DNA from: Branchiostoma lanceolatum
Lineage: Eukaryota; Chordata; Leptocardii; Amphioxiformes; Branchiostomatidae
NCBI RefSeq assembly: GCF_035083965.1
Contig: NC_089724.1
Span: forward strand, 27,899,435-27,963,434
Reading direction: 5' to 3'
Length of the DNA stretch: 64,000 nucleotides
The notes under the pieces are model-generated. The model did no database searches, was not told the DNA's origin, and worked only from the letters and a program-made list of their open reading frames with translations. Made by a program: the position numbers and the translations under genes. Of the stretch, positions 42,928-55,212 are shown one piece after another (positions within the stretch are counted from its first letter, which is position 1; each line of letters starts with the position of its first letter).

Positions 42928-43380
42928 TGGCGTCGGTGTGGCGTAATGGTGAGAGCATAGGGCTGCCAAACAGCGTGGCCCGAGTTCGGTTCCGGCTCTC
43001 CCCCAGACAAGTCTGGACATGCACCCGACGTTGTGCCCTTAGGAAAGGCACTTAACACAAAATCCCTCACTTCACTCAGGTGTAAATGAGTACCTAGCTT
43101 TGTCTAGGGACGTCCCTCGGATAGGACGTTAAATGGAGGTCCCGTGTTTGAGGAGAGCCATACCTTGAGCACGTAAAAGAACCCACCGCATCCTTCGAAA
43201 AAGAGTAGGGGCATGCCCCGGTGTGAGTGGCTCAAAACGTTCCGGTCTAAATGGGGTAGGGAATTTCCCGAGCAGCCTTCGTAACCCCTGCTTCTCCTAA
43301 TGGGTCAGTGAAGTCATGCTTGTCTTGAGCATTGATGTTTCTGGCCTAGGGTGAAGAGATGCTGCTACAGTAACAATTGA
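42928..43380 (+). mobile_element. tRNA-derived SINE, long copy
   Basis: Box A-like TGGCGTAATGGTGAGAGC, box B GAGTTCGGTTCC, then CTTCACTCAGGTGTAAATGA, GGACGTTAAATGGAGG and AAAAAGAGTAGGGGCATGCC. It is more complete than the 41.1-kb copy at the 3' side. Confidence 0.85.
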
Positions 43381-44054
43381 GCCGCCTTTCTTCGTAAATC
43401 TATGGCAACATCAGGCTCTGATGAACTGATTAGAAAAAAAAAAGAGGCTTCTCCCTGAACGAGGCTCCTAGTATTGCGGCAGACCGGTCTAGATTGAGAG
43501 CCTTCCTAAAGCCTCATGCACCACCTAGCTCAGAAGAGGATTAAGTGAGTGAGTATATCTAATCTACTAACCACCCACAGTGGAATAAGGACAAAGGTCA
43601 GACTTTCTCACCATGCCATCGGTTGCTCAGTTAGTGTTATCTGTGGTCGTTTCCATGCCAACGGTGATGTCAGAGGTTTTGTTACATGTATCTAGTGGTT
43701 TCAAAATGAAAATGTAAAAAAAAAAAGATGAAGCCAAATCAAATAATGCTTTTAATATGACAAACGAAAAATGATTTATTGTAAACAATTTTGTCGAAAA
43801 CTTACTGTTAACACACAATATATTTGTGATAGTCACCTAAGATAAACCGACGTATTCTCCGTGTATAATCACTACCTCATTATATCTGATTTCAGCAGCG
43901 ACACTCTACCAGCTACTTTTCACTTGAATTGTTAAGATCTATGGCCATTGTGCTGATTACATGGTACATGATGTGAAACCATGTTATGTGATGAATCCAT
44001 GTAGCATTTTTCTGTTTTGTTTACAAGTGCTTGTATAGTGCATGATAAAAATGA

Positions 44055-44532
44055 AGGGGTGGGTACCGGTACCGTGTACCGGTACAAAACCGGTATTTCT
44101 TAATGGACCGGTCCAAAAAAACGGTCCGTAAAAAATCAGTGGACCGGCCTATGGACCGACTAGAAAATTCATAGTACCAGGCTACCAGTAGGCGGTCACA
44201 TAACTGGTCTCATTACTAAGAAAATAAAAAACAGCAGATTTAACGAGTCGTTGTCGAAGACGTTAGTTGTGAATCATATCTAGGAACACTCAAAGGATGA
44301 GTAAACAGACGGCGAGGAGAGTGTAGTTATAATTTCAGACAAAGTGCAAACCTAAGAAATTTTATCGTTCCAGACATGACGTTTGGAGAGTTTTACGTGT
44401 GTCTCGCTCTCCAAAATATGATGTACTGCTACACTACTATAATCAGGTACAGGTACAGGTCCGGACCTGGACCTGACCCTCTGGACCTGGACCTGGAACG
44501 GACCTGGATTTTATGTACCGGTACCCACCCCT
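44055..44532. mobile_element. MITE with AGGGGTGGGTACCGGTAC ends, in unit 1
   Basis: Inverted ends AGGGGTGGGTACCGGTAC, about 478 bp, with many GGTACC/GGACC motifs inside. Absent at the matching place in units 2-4, so it inserted after the duplication. Confidence 0.87.
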
Positions 44533-44561
44533 AGTAATTAGTATAAAGGAGTGCATAGGAA

Positions 44562-44975
44562 CTTAATTGCGCGACTATTGTAGCAGGTACAAAGTATGGC
44601 AACAACAGTAAACATAGCACAAGACGTAAGTATGGAATAAAACTATTCACTACAACAAAATGACTATCTTAGGTTTTACATGATTCAAGTTGAGCTAATT
44701 TTGAGTATCATTATTTTTTCTAGTAACAAAACAATCTTTTATATATTTGCCTATTTTAACACTGTATGAGCTGTTGCATTCAGACATATAGTCAAATCTA
44801 TCTGTGGCATTGAGTGTCTTAAAATATGAAGTACTTGAATTGAGAGAGGTGAATAACTCATCGCGTAAAGCATCATATTTAGTGCATTCCATAATGAAGT
44901 GAAACTCATCTTCAATTCGATTTGGACAGAATGGGCAAAACCTTTGGTCGGGAGCTACATTAAAGTATCTACCTG
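44562..44975 (-). pseudogene. LINE 3' fragment with C-terminal CxxC...H...C motif
   Basis: The minus strand reads FCPFCPNRIEDEFHFIMECT followed by KYDALRDELF. This C-x2-C, E-x-E-x-H-F, C-x-x-Y pattern is typical of the C-terminus of animal LINE reverse transcriptase proteins. The reverse transcriptase part is missing. It is absent from the matching position of units 2-4. Confidence 0.7.
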
Positions 44976-45024
44976 TTAATGAGAACCCCTTTGTAGCTTT
45001 GAATTCATGATAGGAAGAAGAGAG

Positions 45025-45767
45025 CTACTTAATTGATAACGCCTTGCGAACGAATACGAAAGCAATGAGGCCATACGTCACAAGAAGTACAACATAGTAA
45101 GTCGTGATTGACAGGTCGGTAGGACGAACCAGATCAAGATGGCCGCGGTTCTGCAAGTCTGCAAATATCGCCTGCATCTGTGTCAGCGCCGTGGCGGCAG
45201 TAAACACATGGAATATCTGATGTCCGTGGCCAATGACGTCACACATGCCGGGGAGAAACCTCTGTGGTACCTCTGACGCGTGAAAGAAGCCTCCTATCAC
45301 GAGCAACAGGATATGACGCACGTGCAACCATGTGACGTCATCCAAGCTTCCGTTGTAGACGTCCGAGAGAATGCGGTGTATTATGGGTAACGTGGCCAAC
45401 AGATACATGCTGCCGAATGAACATACCTGAATCGGAGCCCTCTTTGGATCCCCCCTCCTATATCTAACATGCGAGTGAGCACTGGCCACCATATACAAGC
45501 AATTAAACAGGATAGACACCCAGGAAAACCAAGGGTGCACGACGTAGGCAAAAGAAGGTTCACTGCTGAAGTAGCAATAACAAAGCGAGCCGCTGAATGT
45601 GTAAAATGCGATTCCCATGTAGTCAAAGATGAAGGCGATGCGATGCGCAGCTACAGAGCGAGAGCACAGCAGATGAGCACACGCGCTCAGGAAGTGGAGA
45701 GTGAAGTTGCTGATGCCGTAGAAGAGAAACAGCTTTCCAGAAACGCCATCGGTGTAGTCCACCTCGT
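45025..45767 (-). CDS. PAQR copy 1, terminal exon
   Basis: 743 nt, acceptor TTTCAG, stop TAA. Starts DEVDYTDGVSGKLFLFYGIS; carries the remaining membrane segments and ends FVFVRKALSIK. Confidence 0.9.
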
Positions 45768-46464
45768 CTGAAACATACAAACAACTGATGTCACTACATT
45801 GATGACTGTAGACGAAAAGTGTCCACGGTCACCGACCGACTATCTAATTCTACTAGCCAGTGAATTTAGCATGCGATACAATACCATGATTATCTGTAGT
45901 TGTCTCTAGTCTAAAACAATTTTCGTTTATAGTTTTATTCAGGTTTACCGATTTAAAAGAACAACTCTAAAAGGAGTCGGATACAGAAATAAAGTAGTTA
46001 AAACAAGAATCATGATAATTGAAAGAAATACATAGAAAACCAAATGTCAAACTAATGATAACATCCAAAACATTACATGATAATAAGAATAAGAAAAGTA
46101 CCATGAATGAAGCGAAATGAAATAACAAATGTAACAACGATATATAGTAAAGGATATTTGACAATAAGACTAGGCTAGTTTAAAACGTCAAGAATTAGGT
46201 CGCTAGGCAATCCTTGTGGTGATAGAACTTCACAGCAATGACCAAAGTCAATGATGAACCATTCTTACCACAGTATGTATTCAGCATGTACAGCACGTAG
46301 ATACACGTGATGAGGTGGGTCCAGACGTTCAGCGTCTCGTTGTGCAGGGAGAAGATACTCATCAGGTAATAGTGCCATGGTCGGTGTGGGGGCCTGTATC
46401 CGGTAAGGACGAACGGCTCCTTGTGTGCGTCTGGAACCTCGTCGACTGTCAAGAACCGTTCCAT
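45025..46464 (-). CDS. PAQR-family receptor (membrane progestin receptor type), copy 1
   Basis: Two coding exons, 46,464-46,269 and 45,767-45,025, phase 1 junction, 312 aa. PAQR proteins are seven- or eight-pass membrane proteins of the plasma membrane or ER; the membrane progestin receptor type is reported to bind steroids and the family may have hydrolase-like metal sites. Visible motifs: PHRPWHYYLMSIFSLHNETL then NVWTHL; SACAHLLCS; FDYMGIAFY; IIHRIL; HASEVPQRFLPGMCDVIGHG then HQIFHVF. The three family histidines, one in SACAH and two in GHGHQIFH, are kept. The start has a strong ACCATGG context. The ligand is not predictable. Confidence 0.9.
45768..46268. other. Intron of PAQR copy 1
   Basis: About 500 bp, similar in position and sequence to introns of copies 3 and 4. 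AT-rich. Confidence 0.7.
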
Positions 46465-46486
46465 GGTAGTCAGACCCTTCGTAAAG
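46269..46486 (-). CDS. PAQR copy 1, exon with start codon
   Basis: The acceptor CTTGCAG at 46,487-46,488 is followed by 22 nt of leader and then the ATG at 46,464. It encodes MERFLTVDEVPDAHKEPFVL and TGYRPPHRPWHYYL. Ends G|GTAAGA, phase 1. Confidence 0.88.
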
Positions 46487-48868
46487 CTGCAAGCGTGAGA
46501 GAGAATTTAAGGCCAACGGTCAGCAATGCACGACATGCACCCACGATTCAGTTTTATTCTAGTTAGTGTTCTGGGCAAAGGTCACAGTCTCGCTGATATA
46601 GGTCTCTTGGGGCAACATGCTCCTTCTCCCCCCCCCCCCTCGAACCCCCTCCAAGATGAACAACATTAGCTAATAAAACAATAGCAGATATTTGATTCAT
46701 TAGCATACAACCTTGTCTTAACTTACCATTCTATCGTACGATCTGATATTGTCTTCACTTCATTAAAGGAGTCCTAAAATCCAGAGGGGGGGAGTTATTT
46801 TCCAATAGATGATAATTTAAGGAAGTAAAAATGAATACTTATTACAGTATACATTAAAGTACCCACTAGTCCCGTGCGCATCAAAAAGTACTCAGTATTC
46901 TACTAAATTCCCCAGGTGACCCTCTATTTTCTTAATAATCAAATTTAACAGCCCCAGCCTATGCCTGAATACAATGTACATGACAAGGGCTGACAAAAGT
47001 TAGGTTATACAAAGAATGTCAGGAGTTTAAGAAAAACTTATCTTGTTATATGTTCCTTCATATTTTATTTACAACTGGCCTTATTATTGTGCTTTACCCC
47101 CTCATATGTCGGCTTGCCCTAACCAGGGGCATTGTGACATGCATAGAAACTTCCTGGTAGCTTTGACTGGTAGAAAAAAGGTGCCTTCCTATACAGAGGA
47201 GATGTACGTTGCATCAAAACACACATTAGTAAATCAACTGCTGGGGAAATACGGAAGAGATCAGAGTGTTATGGTTTGACAGCAGAACTGGATTTCCCTT
47301 TGTTTACAAACCAACGTCATGTTCTGGTTTCTTCAGATAACACACTTTCGGGTCTTATTCGTGCATCTATTATTTTACCCACGTGTATTTAAATCCCCCA
47401 ATGTATCATTCAGGTGAATTTTGCTTAAAAATGGAAACTCTCCCGGCTTGGTCGATATAATCAAGGATGTTAAGGTTTCAATTTCTCGTGCTGAGACAAA
47501 ATTTTGACAAAATTTAATTGCTCCGATGTAAGGTACCTTTTTGACGGTGGCATAAGGCTTACGCGATCTATTTTACAGTACCAACGAGAAACTTGAAAAA
47601 TATACGATCTTTTGATGCTCCTTTTTTTTGAGAGGACTAGATAGGAATTTGTACACGAAGCTTGTTCAGTTGTTGGCAGTTGAAATTCCCGGGTAATTAT
47701 CTCGCTTGGTCCGGGTGACGAATTCAAAGGAAGTATTTCTTACTCATTTGCATCTTTGTTAACCGCCTCATAACATGTACAGACGCTAGCGAAGCACTGT
47801 GATCTTCACCGACAAGCTCATTATACTTCCAGAACATAACCATAATTCTTCCACGTGAAATTCTGAATCAAAAGTTCGATTCGTATTTTGGGCGACATCT
47901 CCCGATACCAACGCTAGAAGTCGACCAAAAAAAAAAAAAAACGTCCGAAAGCCAAATATCTGGCCGCCATCTTGAAAAAAATTATAAGATTCTATTGGGC
48001 CGATAGGGAACTATGGGAGAAGACGTCCCAAAAAATTGGCGAAATAAGTTAAAATCTCTCAGACATCAAAAACTACTCAACAGAAATTGGATGCAAAGTT
48101 CCTTAAGTCTAAAGTATGTATAAAACTATTGTTTGCTACGTAAATTAGACCGAAAGGTTCAAAGTTCAATGACCGAAAACAACCTATACATACACGCATC
48201 AAAGGCGGGTGATTTGAAGCGCCGTGTTCGCGGTCAATTTGTACATATTATACAGAATTTCAAAGCGAACAAATGTAGTTTGCGTGTGCATATATTTTTT
48301 TCTTAGTGCGATAATCAGATCATGCGTTATTTTGAGCAAGATTTGTGTTGTTGTTATTTTACACCGCCCGGCTCATGGCACCCCCGCTTGTGGGCGGGAA
48401 ACTTTTGCATAACAACGCGAACAGATCCATAGCAACGTGAACCGAAATAATTGTATCTCTTAAGCACGCCAGTTAATCAGTCCCTTTGCGGTTATACGGG
48501 GGATGGTTGAGACAACACACTGTGTTTGCTTGATAAGAAGGAGGACCTTTGACACCACGATTACAGAATCACAGAGGTTAAAGGATCCCAAGCACATACG
48601 GGGCCTCAGGCAGAAACAGCCATCCAGCCAAAGAACCTGGACCCGATAAGTTCAAAAAACGCTAGTGAGAAAGCCTGCAATGGAGGCTAGCGGATGGGTA
48701 ACTTTTATCTTTAACTCACTACAACTTACATTGTCTCTCTAAATATTGCCAGGGAGAAAGAAGAGGTAGAGAAACAAAAAGAGGGTTCTAAATAATGAAG
48801 ACCATCCATGCGATATCTTAAAACGTTAAGGTATCACCGATCAAACGACTTGCAATGCAGAAACCCAC
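46487..48868. other. Spacer of unit 1
   Basis: 46,560-47,060 matches 52,860-53,335 of unit 2. About 47,290-48,410 has no counterpart I could see in other units and no gene is recognised in it; it includes a 15-A run at 47,927. From about 48,450 the units match again. Confidence 0.55.
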
Positions 48869-49245
48869 CTGTTTCCTAGCAGCAGGAACAGAACAGCATG
48901 CAGCTATGGTCACTGTAACAGACTACTGAACCAGCATTGCAGCAGGGGTGCACCAACAGCTGAAGGAGAGGTTTGTGGGAGTACTAGTGGTTCTTGGAGC
49001 CGTTGTTGAGAGAGTGGTTGGAATGGAGCACTGGGAGCACTTTAGCATTATAATATAGCTGCTGCCAAACAACACGTCCTGCAATGCAGGAGCCTTCCTT
49101 TTGGTTAGGAGATAGAAGCAAACGTCCCGTCCAGTCGCGAGGGACAGTGCAAAGAAATATAGATGCCAGCCCTGATACCGTATCACGTGTGACAATACAC
49201 AGCAGATTACCAATTGAATCTTATCTATTTACTGTGTATGCCAAC
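48869..49245 (-). promoter_or_regulatory. Leader block of unit 1 (candidate 5' non-coding exon)
   Basis: Conserved in three units; ends with AACAG|GTGGGT, a good splice donor, upstream of the acceptor before the PAQR start codon. It holds a 96-codon minus-strand frame (48,923-49,213) that is open in all three copies and starts (M)VICCVLSHVIRYQGW. Whether the block is transcribed is not shown. Confidence 0.4.
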
Positions 49246-49791
49246 AGTGGAATAAGGACAAAGGTTAGACTTTTCACCATACCATCGGTTACTCAGTTAG
49301 TGTTATCCGTAGTCGTTTCCATGTCAACGGTGACGTATGAGGTTTTGTTATCTTGTTGTTTGAAATGAAAATTTGAAAACAGATTGAGCTAAATCAAAGT
49401 ATGCTTTTAATGTGACAAAGGCCAATGAAACATTAAAAAGTACTAATAGTGTAAAACATGCTGCTAATACAAACTGATTTCGCATTGGCAGCCTAAGAAA
49501 ATCCGGCGCTTTCTATGTATGTTACCATTGTCTAATTATCTCTGATTTCTGCAGCGTCGACACTCGACCAGCTACTTTTCAGTTGAATTGTCAACAGCTA
49601 TGGCCACTATGCTGTTTACATGGTACATGATGTGAAACAATGTTATGTGATAAATACATGTAGCAGTTTTCTGCTTTGTTTACAAGTGCACTCTTGTTCC
49701 TGTCCTGTGCATGAGGAAAATGATTAGCAGTATCAAGGAGTTCATAAGGACACTGCTTGGTGGTATTGAATTCAGGACAGGAACAAGAGAG
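49246..49791. other. 3' flank of PAQR copy 2
   Basis: Shared by all units (matching 43,580-44,050 and 61,425-61,957). Likely includes the 3' UTR. Copies 2 and 4 contain a 17-bp perfect inverted repeat just after the stop codon. Confidence 0.55.
49692..49787. repeat. 17-bp inverted repeat after stop of PAQR copy 2
   Basis: CTCTTGTTCCTGTCCTG and CAGGACAGGAACAAGAG are 60 bp apart, right after the stop codon on the minus strand. Same layout at 61,857-61,953; only the proximal arm remains in copy 3. Confidence 0.85.
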
Positions 49792-50534
49792 CTACTTAAT
49801 TGATAACGCCTTACGAACGAATACGAAAGAAATGAGGCCATACGACACAAGCAGTACAACATAGTAAGTAGTGACTGTCAGATCGGTAGGACGAACCAGA
49901 TCAAGATGGCCGCGGTTCTGCATGTCTGCAAATATCGCCTGCACCTGTGTCAGCGCCATGGCAGCAGTAAACACATGGAATATCTGATGTCCGTGCCCAA
50001 TGACGTCACACATGCCGGGGAGAAACCTCTGCGGTACCTCTGACGCGTGAAAGAAACCTCCTATCACGAGAAACAGGATGTGACGTACGTGCATCCATGT
50101 GACGTCATCTACGGTTCCATTGTAGACGTTCGAGAGAATGCGGTGTATTATGGGTAACGTGCCCAAAAGATACGTGGTGCCGAATGAGCATACCTGAATC
50201 AGAGCCCTCTTTGGATCCCCCATCCTATATCTAACATGCGAGTGAGCACTGGCCACCAGATACAAACAACTAAACAGAATAGCCATCCAAGGATACCAAG
50301 GGTGCACGGCGTAGGCAAAAGAAGGCTCGCTGCTGATGTAGCACTGCGAAAGCGAGCCGTTGAACAAGTAAAAGGCGATTCCCATGTAGTCGAAGCTGAA
50401 GGCAATATGGCTAGCTGCTACAGAGCGAGAGCACAGCAGATGAGCGCACGAGCTCAGGAAGTGGAGGGTGAAGTTGCTGATGCCGTAGAAGAAAAACAGC
50501 TTTCCAGAAACGCCATCGGTGTAGTCCACCTCGC
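49792..50534 (-). CDS. PAQR copy 2, terminal exon
   Basis: 743 nt, acceptor TTTCAG, stop TAA. Starts GEVDYTDGVSGKLFFFYGIS, ends FVFVRKALSIK. No frame damage. Confidence 0.9.
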
Positions 50535-52763
50535 CTGAAACATACAAACAACTGATGTCACTACATTGATGACTGTAGACGAAAAGTGTCCATGGACACC
50601 GACCGACTATCTAATTCTACTTGCCAGTGAATTTAGCATGCGATACAATACCATGATTATCTGTAGTTGTCTCTACTCTAGTTATGTTTAGCCATAAGTA
50701 TGGCTAAACATATTGTTTTCTCTCATGTTTCTTCTTCTTCTTCTTCCTCTTCTCCTGTCAAATTTTCAAATGGATTCATCTCTGTCATTTTTTGACCAAA
50801 TGACCTGAAATTTGGTACAGAGGTAATGTAGGCAAAAACCAATGTGCGTTCTTTTCCTTGTTTTGATATTGACCTTAAAAGTGATTTTATTGAGGTTTTT
50901 AGGCTATTTTTAGCATATCTTGGCCTCCTGCGCCCTGGTATTTCAACCGAATGACCTTAAATTTGCTGTATATGTGGCTTGAACAAATATTTAAAGGACT
51001 ACATTCCCATTTTCGGCATACATATATTCAAAACGATTTATTTTGGGCTTTCTTGACAATATTTGCCACTTCTGTCACTTTCAATACTACATATGACCTA
51101 CAGGTCATTGACCCCTAGTGCCTTGCACCTGGCCAAGCTGGAAGTTTGCTTACGAGGAGGAAAGACCGGACATAAACATTTAACGTGATTATCGGGAAAA
51201 CACCATGTTCCCTTAAACTCAGTGGTTAAATTGCAGCTTAGGAAATTTTATAACAGAAAACAAGTTAAATCAATGATTTTGTGAATGTTTATTCTAGCAT
51301 TAGTTATTCCAGGTATTTTCAAACTCCAAATTTTTCAACACAACACGGCAGATCGTTTCTCCTCAGACTGGCGCGACACTCCTGTCAAAATTGATTGATG
51401 ATCTCTCTCTGCCGCCGACTTCATACATGATCAAAGGCGGGTGGTAGGCAGTGCGCGGGGGAAACTTAAACATATAATGTTTACAACAAATTGTTCGAAC
51501 ATTAACATTTGGATAGATGGTTTGAAACTGTTCTAAATAAAGAGATTTTTGTGTAGTTACGTTCGAAATGTTTCCAACGTATGTGAAATAAGTTCAAACA
51601 TGTTATAAGTTTCAATTCTAATTGTTTGAACACTTTAGAACTATTGTGACTTAGACATTCTTTTAATCAAAACAGTTCAAACATATTACAAATATTATAT
51701 TAAAACCCTCTCGGTGACTTGGAATTGACTCAAATATGTTGTTTTTGGTCATTTCCTTTGTCTCCTGTCAAATCTTCATATGTATACTATGGAAAACTTC
51801 ATTCTTCCCTGGGGTTGATCTTTTTTAATTCAATTTTGAACTGGGTTGATAATGCGCAAGAGTGTAACTTTCAGCGGATATTTTTCGACTGGTTTACATG
51901 GAAATGGCACGGAATATCCCATTCTTGCAAGGGGAGGATTCTTTAATTATTTCTTTCAATTTTGAGCTGGAATGATTATGAAAAAGTCCATTTTTTAGCA
52001 GAAGTGTATTTGTTAATCAATTAGTGGATATGGTTGTGGACTGGTCCATATTGTGTTGAGGTGCTACTGGAACACTCAATTTTGGACTGGGGTGATTCAT
52101 TTTTTTAGTGCAAGTATTTTAGAATGGTCCATTGTTATTTTGGGAGAGTCCTTTTTTTGCATGGCGAGGAGTATGGCTAAACATGCTGTATTTGCTCGCA
52201 AATGTTGCCCTTCTAGTTTAAAACTATTTTCGTTTATAGTTTTATTCAGGTTTACCGATTTAAAAGAACAAAGGAGTCGCATACAGAAATAAAGTAGTTA
52301 AGACAAGAATCATGATAATTGAAAGAAATACATAGAAAACCAAATGTCAAACCAATGATAACATTCAAAACATTACATGATAATAAGAATAAGAAAAGTA
52401 CCATGAATGAAGCGAAATGAAATAACAAATGTAACAACGATATATATTAAAAGATATTTGACAATAGACTAGGCTAGTTTAAAACGTCAAGAATTAGGTC
52501 GCTAGGCAATCCTTGTAGTGATAGAACTTCACGGCAATGACCAAAGTCAATGATGAACCATTCTTACCACAGTATGTATTCAGCATGTACAGCACGTAGA
52601 TACAAGTGATGAGGTGAGTCCAGACGTTCAGCGTCTCGTTGTGCAGGGAGAAGATACTCATAAGGTAATAGCGCCATGGTCGGTGTGGGGGCCTGTATCC
52701 GGTAAGGACGAACGGCTCCTTGTGTGCGTCTGGAACCTCGTCGACAGTCAAGAACCTTTCCAT
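49792..52763 (-). CDS. PAQR-family receptor (membrane progestin receptor type), copy 2
   Basis: Exons 52,763-52,568 and 50,534-49,792, 312 aa, phase 1. All motifs of copy 1 are present: HNETLNVWTHL, SCAHLLCS, FDYMGIAFY, IIHRIL, PQRFLPGMCDVIGHGHQIFH. The junction residue is Gly instead of Asp (GEVDYTDG). The intron is 2.0 kb instead of 0.5 kb because of a 1.5-kb insertion. Confidence 0.9.
50682..52216. mobile_element. 1.5-kb insertion in intron of PAQR copy 2
   Basis: Copies 1, 3 and 4 have the intron uninterrupted here; copy 2 is interrupted between TCTAG duplicates (50,677-50,681 and 52,212-52,216). The element starts TTATGTTTAGCCATAAGTAT and near its end has GTATGGCTAAACATG, so inverted matter is present at both ends. 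It has a TTCTTCTTCTTC stretch and no recognised coding sequence. Confidence 0.75.
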
Positions 52764-52785
52764 GGTGGTCAGACCCTTCGTATAG
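52568..52785 (-). CDS. PAQR copy 2, exon with start codon
   Basis: Acceptor CTTGCAG, 22 nt leader, ATG at 52,763 in ACCATGG. Encodes the same first 65 residues as copy 1 with PHRPWRYYL. Phase 1 donor GTAAGA. Confidence 0.88.
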
Positions 52786-54833
52786 CTGCAAGCGTGATAG
52801 ATAATTTAAGCCCAATGGTCAGTAATGTACAACATACACCCACGATCCAGTTTTATTCTAGTTAGTGTTCTGGGCAAAGGTCACTATCTCACTGATATAG
52901 GTCACTTGGGACAACATATTCAACCCTCCCACCGACCCCCTCCAAGATAAACAACATTAGCTCCTAAAACAATAGCAGCTATTTGATTCATTAGCATACA
53001 ACCTTGTCTTAACTTGACATTCTATTGTACGATCTGAAATTGTGTTCACTTCATCAAAGGAGTCCTAAAATCCAGAGTGGGGAGTTATTTTTCAATAGAT
53101 AATACTTTAAGGAAGTAAAAATGAACACTTATTACAGTATACAATAAAGTACCCACTAGTCCCATGCGCATCAAAAAACATTCAATATTCTACTAAATTC
53201 CCCAGATGACCCTCTATTTTCTTGATAATGAGATTCAACAGCCCCAGCCTATGCCTGAATGCAATTTACATGACAAGGGCTGACAAAAGTTAGGTTACAC
53301 AAAGAATGTCAGGGGTTTAAGAAAAACTTGTTATATGTTCCACTATATCTTATTGACAACTGGCCTTCTTATTGTGCTTAACCCCCTCATTTATGCCCAA
53401 AATATTCACGATGAAGGAAGTGGGTATACGTATAGGGAATACATGGTTAGGGTCTGCAAGGGTTTAGTGAGTTTAATATTATCTTTTACAAAACACACCT
53501 TGTGTAATTCACCATAGGGGGAATTCTGTCAAAAGTCGTCTGATTATGTACTCATTGATACATAATCTAGTGGAAAATAATACTCCCATCTAGAGTTTAG
53601 GACTCTTTTAATATATCTATTCAGAGTGGTGGTAAAAAATCCTAGTTCTATCAGATCTTTCTTTAGTCACTGACGAAAGATAGCGCATACTGTCTGAAAC
53701 GTCTGACTGTTTCAATTTTTTTTTCTTCAGTCGCTTGAGTAACTATTTTTGGCGTATCTTATTACCTGGATGTCTAACCTTCGTCAACGTCCCTGATATG
53801 TTCCTAGGGTCCACTTGAGTCCCCTCTAAGTGCTCTAGCCTAATTAAGACTTGTAGAAGCCCCTTTGTAGGAAAAAATAATCTCCAAACAGATCTACACG
53901 GGGCGCTGAAAAACGTATATGCTAGCCAGAGAAGCTCCAGTCAGCCAGATAAGCTCCAGTCAGCCCCGTAGGAGTGGAGCTTATCTGGCTGACTGGAGCG
54001 TCTCTGGCTAGCATATACGTTTTTCAGCGCCCCGTGTAGATCTGCTTGAAGATTAGGAAAATGACGGTTAAATCTTGGCTTGAACAGTGTTTTGTATAGA
54101 CCTTCAGATTTGTCAAACAAAACATATTTTAGGCAAATTTTTAGGCCTCAGGGAGTTCCTATTTAAGGTGGCTAGTCCCGTCCGAGACGTCACAGATTCA
54201 AAACCATACCATGTCATGAAAGTTACGTTTAGCCGCACTTTTCCGGTGTATAGAAAATGTTTAAACTGGACTGTGTGGACACTTGGCGTGCTATTAATGG
54301 TGAGTTGTTATGGCCTGGAATGTTCACGGATGAGATGACGACATCCTAGATTTGCCTAATTTTACATCATATGAAATAAGGATTTCAATAACTGCACGTT
54401 AACCAAAATAATTGTATCCCTGAAGCACGCCAGTTAATCAGTCCCTTTGCGGTTATACGGGAGATGGTTTAGACAACACACTGTGTTTGCTTGATAAGAT
54501 GGAGGACCTTTGACACCACGATTACAGGATCACAGCAGTTACAGGATCCCAAGCAGATACGGGGCCTCAGGCAGATACGGCCTCCCAGCCAAAGAACCTG
54601 GACCCGATAAGTTTAAAAAAATCTAGTGAAAAAGCCTGCAACGGGGGCTAGCAGATGCATAGCTTTTATCTTCAACACAGTCACTACAACTTACATTGTC
54701 TCTCTAAATATTGCCAGAGCGAAAGAGGGGGTAGAGAAACATAAAAAGGGTTCTAAATAACGAAGACCATCAAAACGAAATATAAAAACGTTAAGGTATC
54801 ACTGATCAAACGACTTGCAAAGCAGAAACCCAC
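52786..54833. other. Spacer of unit 2
   Basis: Matches unit 1 at 52,860-53,335. It then contains a fragment with CTGACGAAAGATAGC (about 53,665-53,785; resembles retroelement 3' ends), a MITE (53,878-54,056) and sequence shared with unit 3 (54,165-54,370 and 58,625-58,870). Confidence 0.55.
53878..54056. mobile_element. MITE with (C/A)TAATCTCCAAGCAGATCT ends, copy 2
   Basis: Inverted ends through ACACGGGGCGCTGAAAAACG and TATATGCTAGCCAGAGA; shares the family with 27,403-27,545 and a fragment near 31,993. Confidence 0.87.
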
Positions 54834-55212
54834 CTGTTGCTAAGGAGCAGGAACAGAACAGCATGCAGCTATGGTCACTGTAACAGACTACTGAAGCAGC
54901 ATGGCAGCAGGGGTGCACCAACTGCTGAAGGAGAGGTTTGCGGGAGTGGTTCTTGGAGCCGTTGTTAAAAGAGTGGTTGGATTGGAGCACTGGGAGCACT
55001 TTAGCATTATAATATAGCTGCTGCCAAACAACACGTCTTGCAATGCAAGAGCCGTCCTTTTGGTTAGGAGATAGAAGCAAACGTCCCGTCCAGTCGCGAG
55101 GGACAGTGCAAAGAAATATAGATCCCAGCCCTGATACCGTATCACGTGTGACAATACACAGCAGATTATCAATCGAATGTATATCTAATCTATTTACTGT
55201 GCATGCCAACAG
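54834..55212 (-). promoter_or_regulatory. Leader block of unit 2 (candidate 5' non-coding exon)
   Basis: Same block as 48,869-49,245, donor CAACAG|GTGGGT. The 94-codon frame is at 54,888-55,172. A second frame (54,799-55,242) is also long here, but in unit 1 it has a stop. Confidence 0.4.

Noticed and set aside
45469..45771. 100-codon + strand frame, repeated in all PAQR copies
   Set aside because: Antisense of the conserved PAQR exon; its conservation comes from the receptor.
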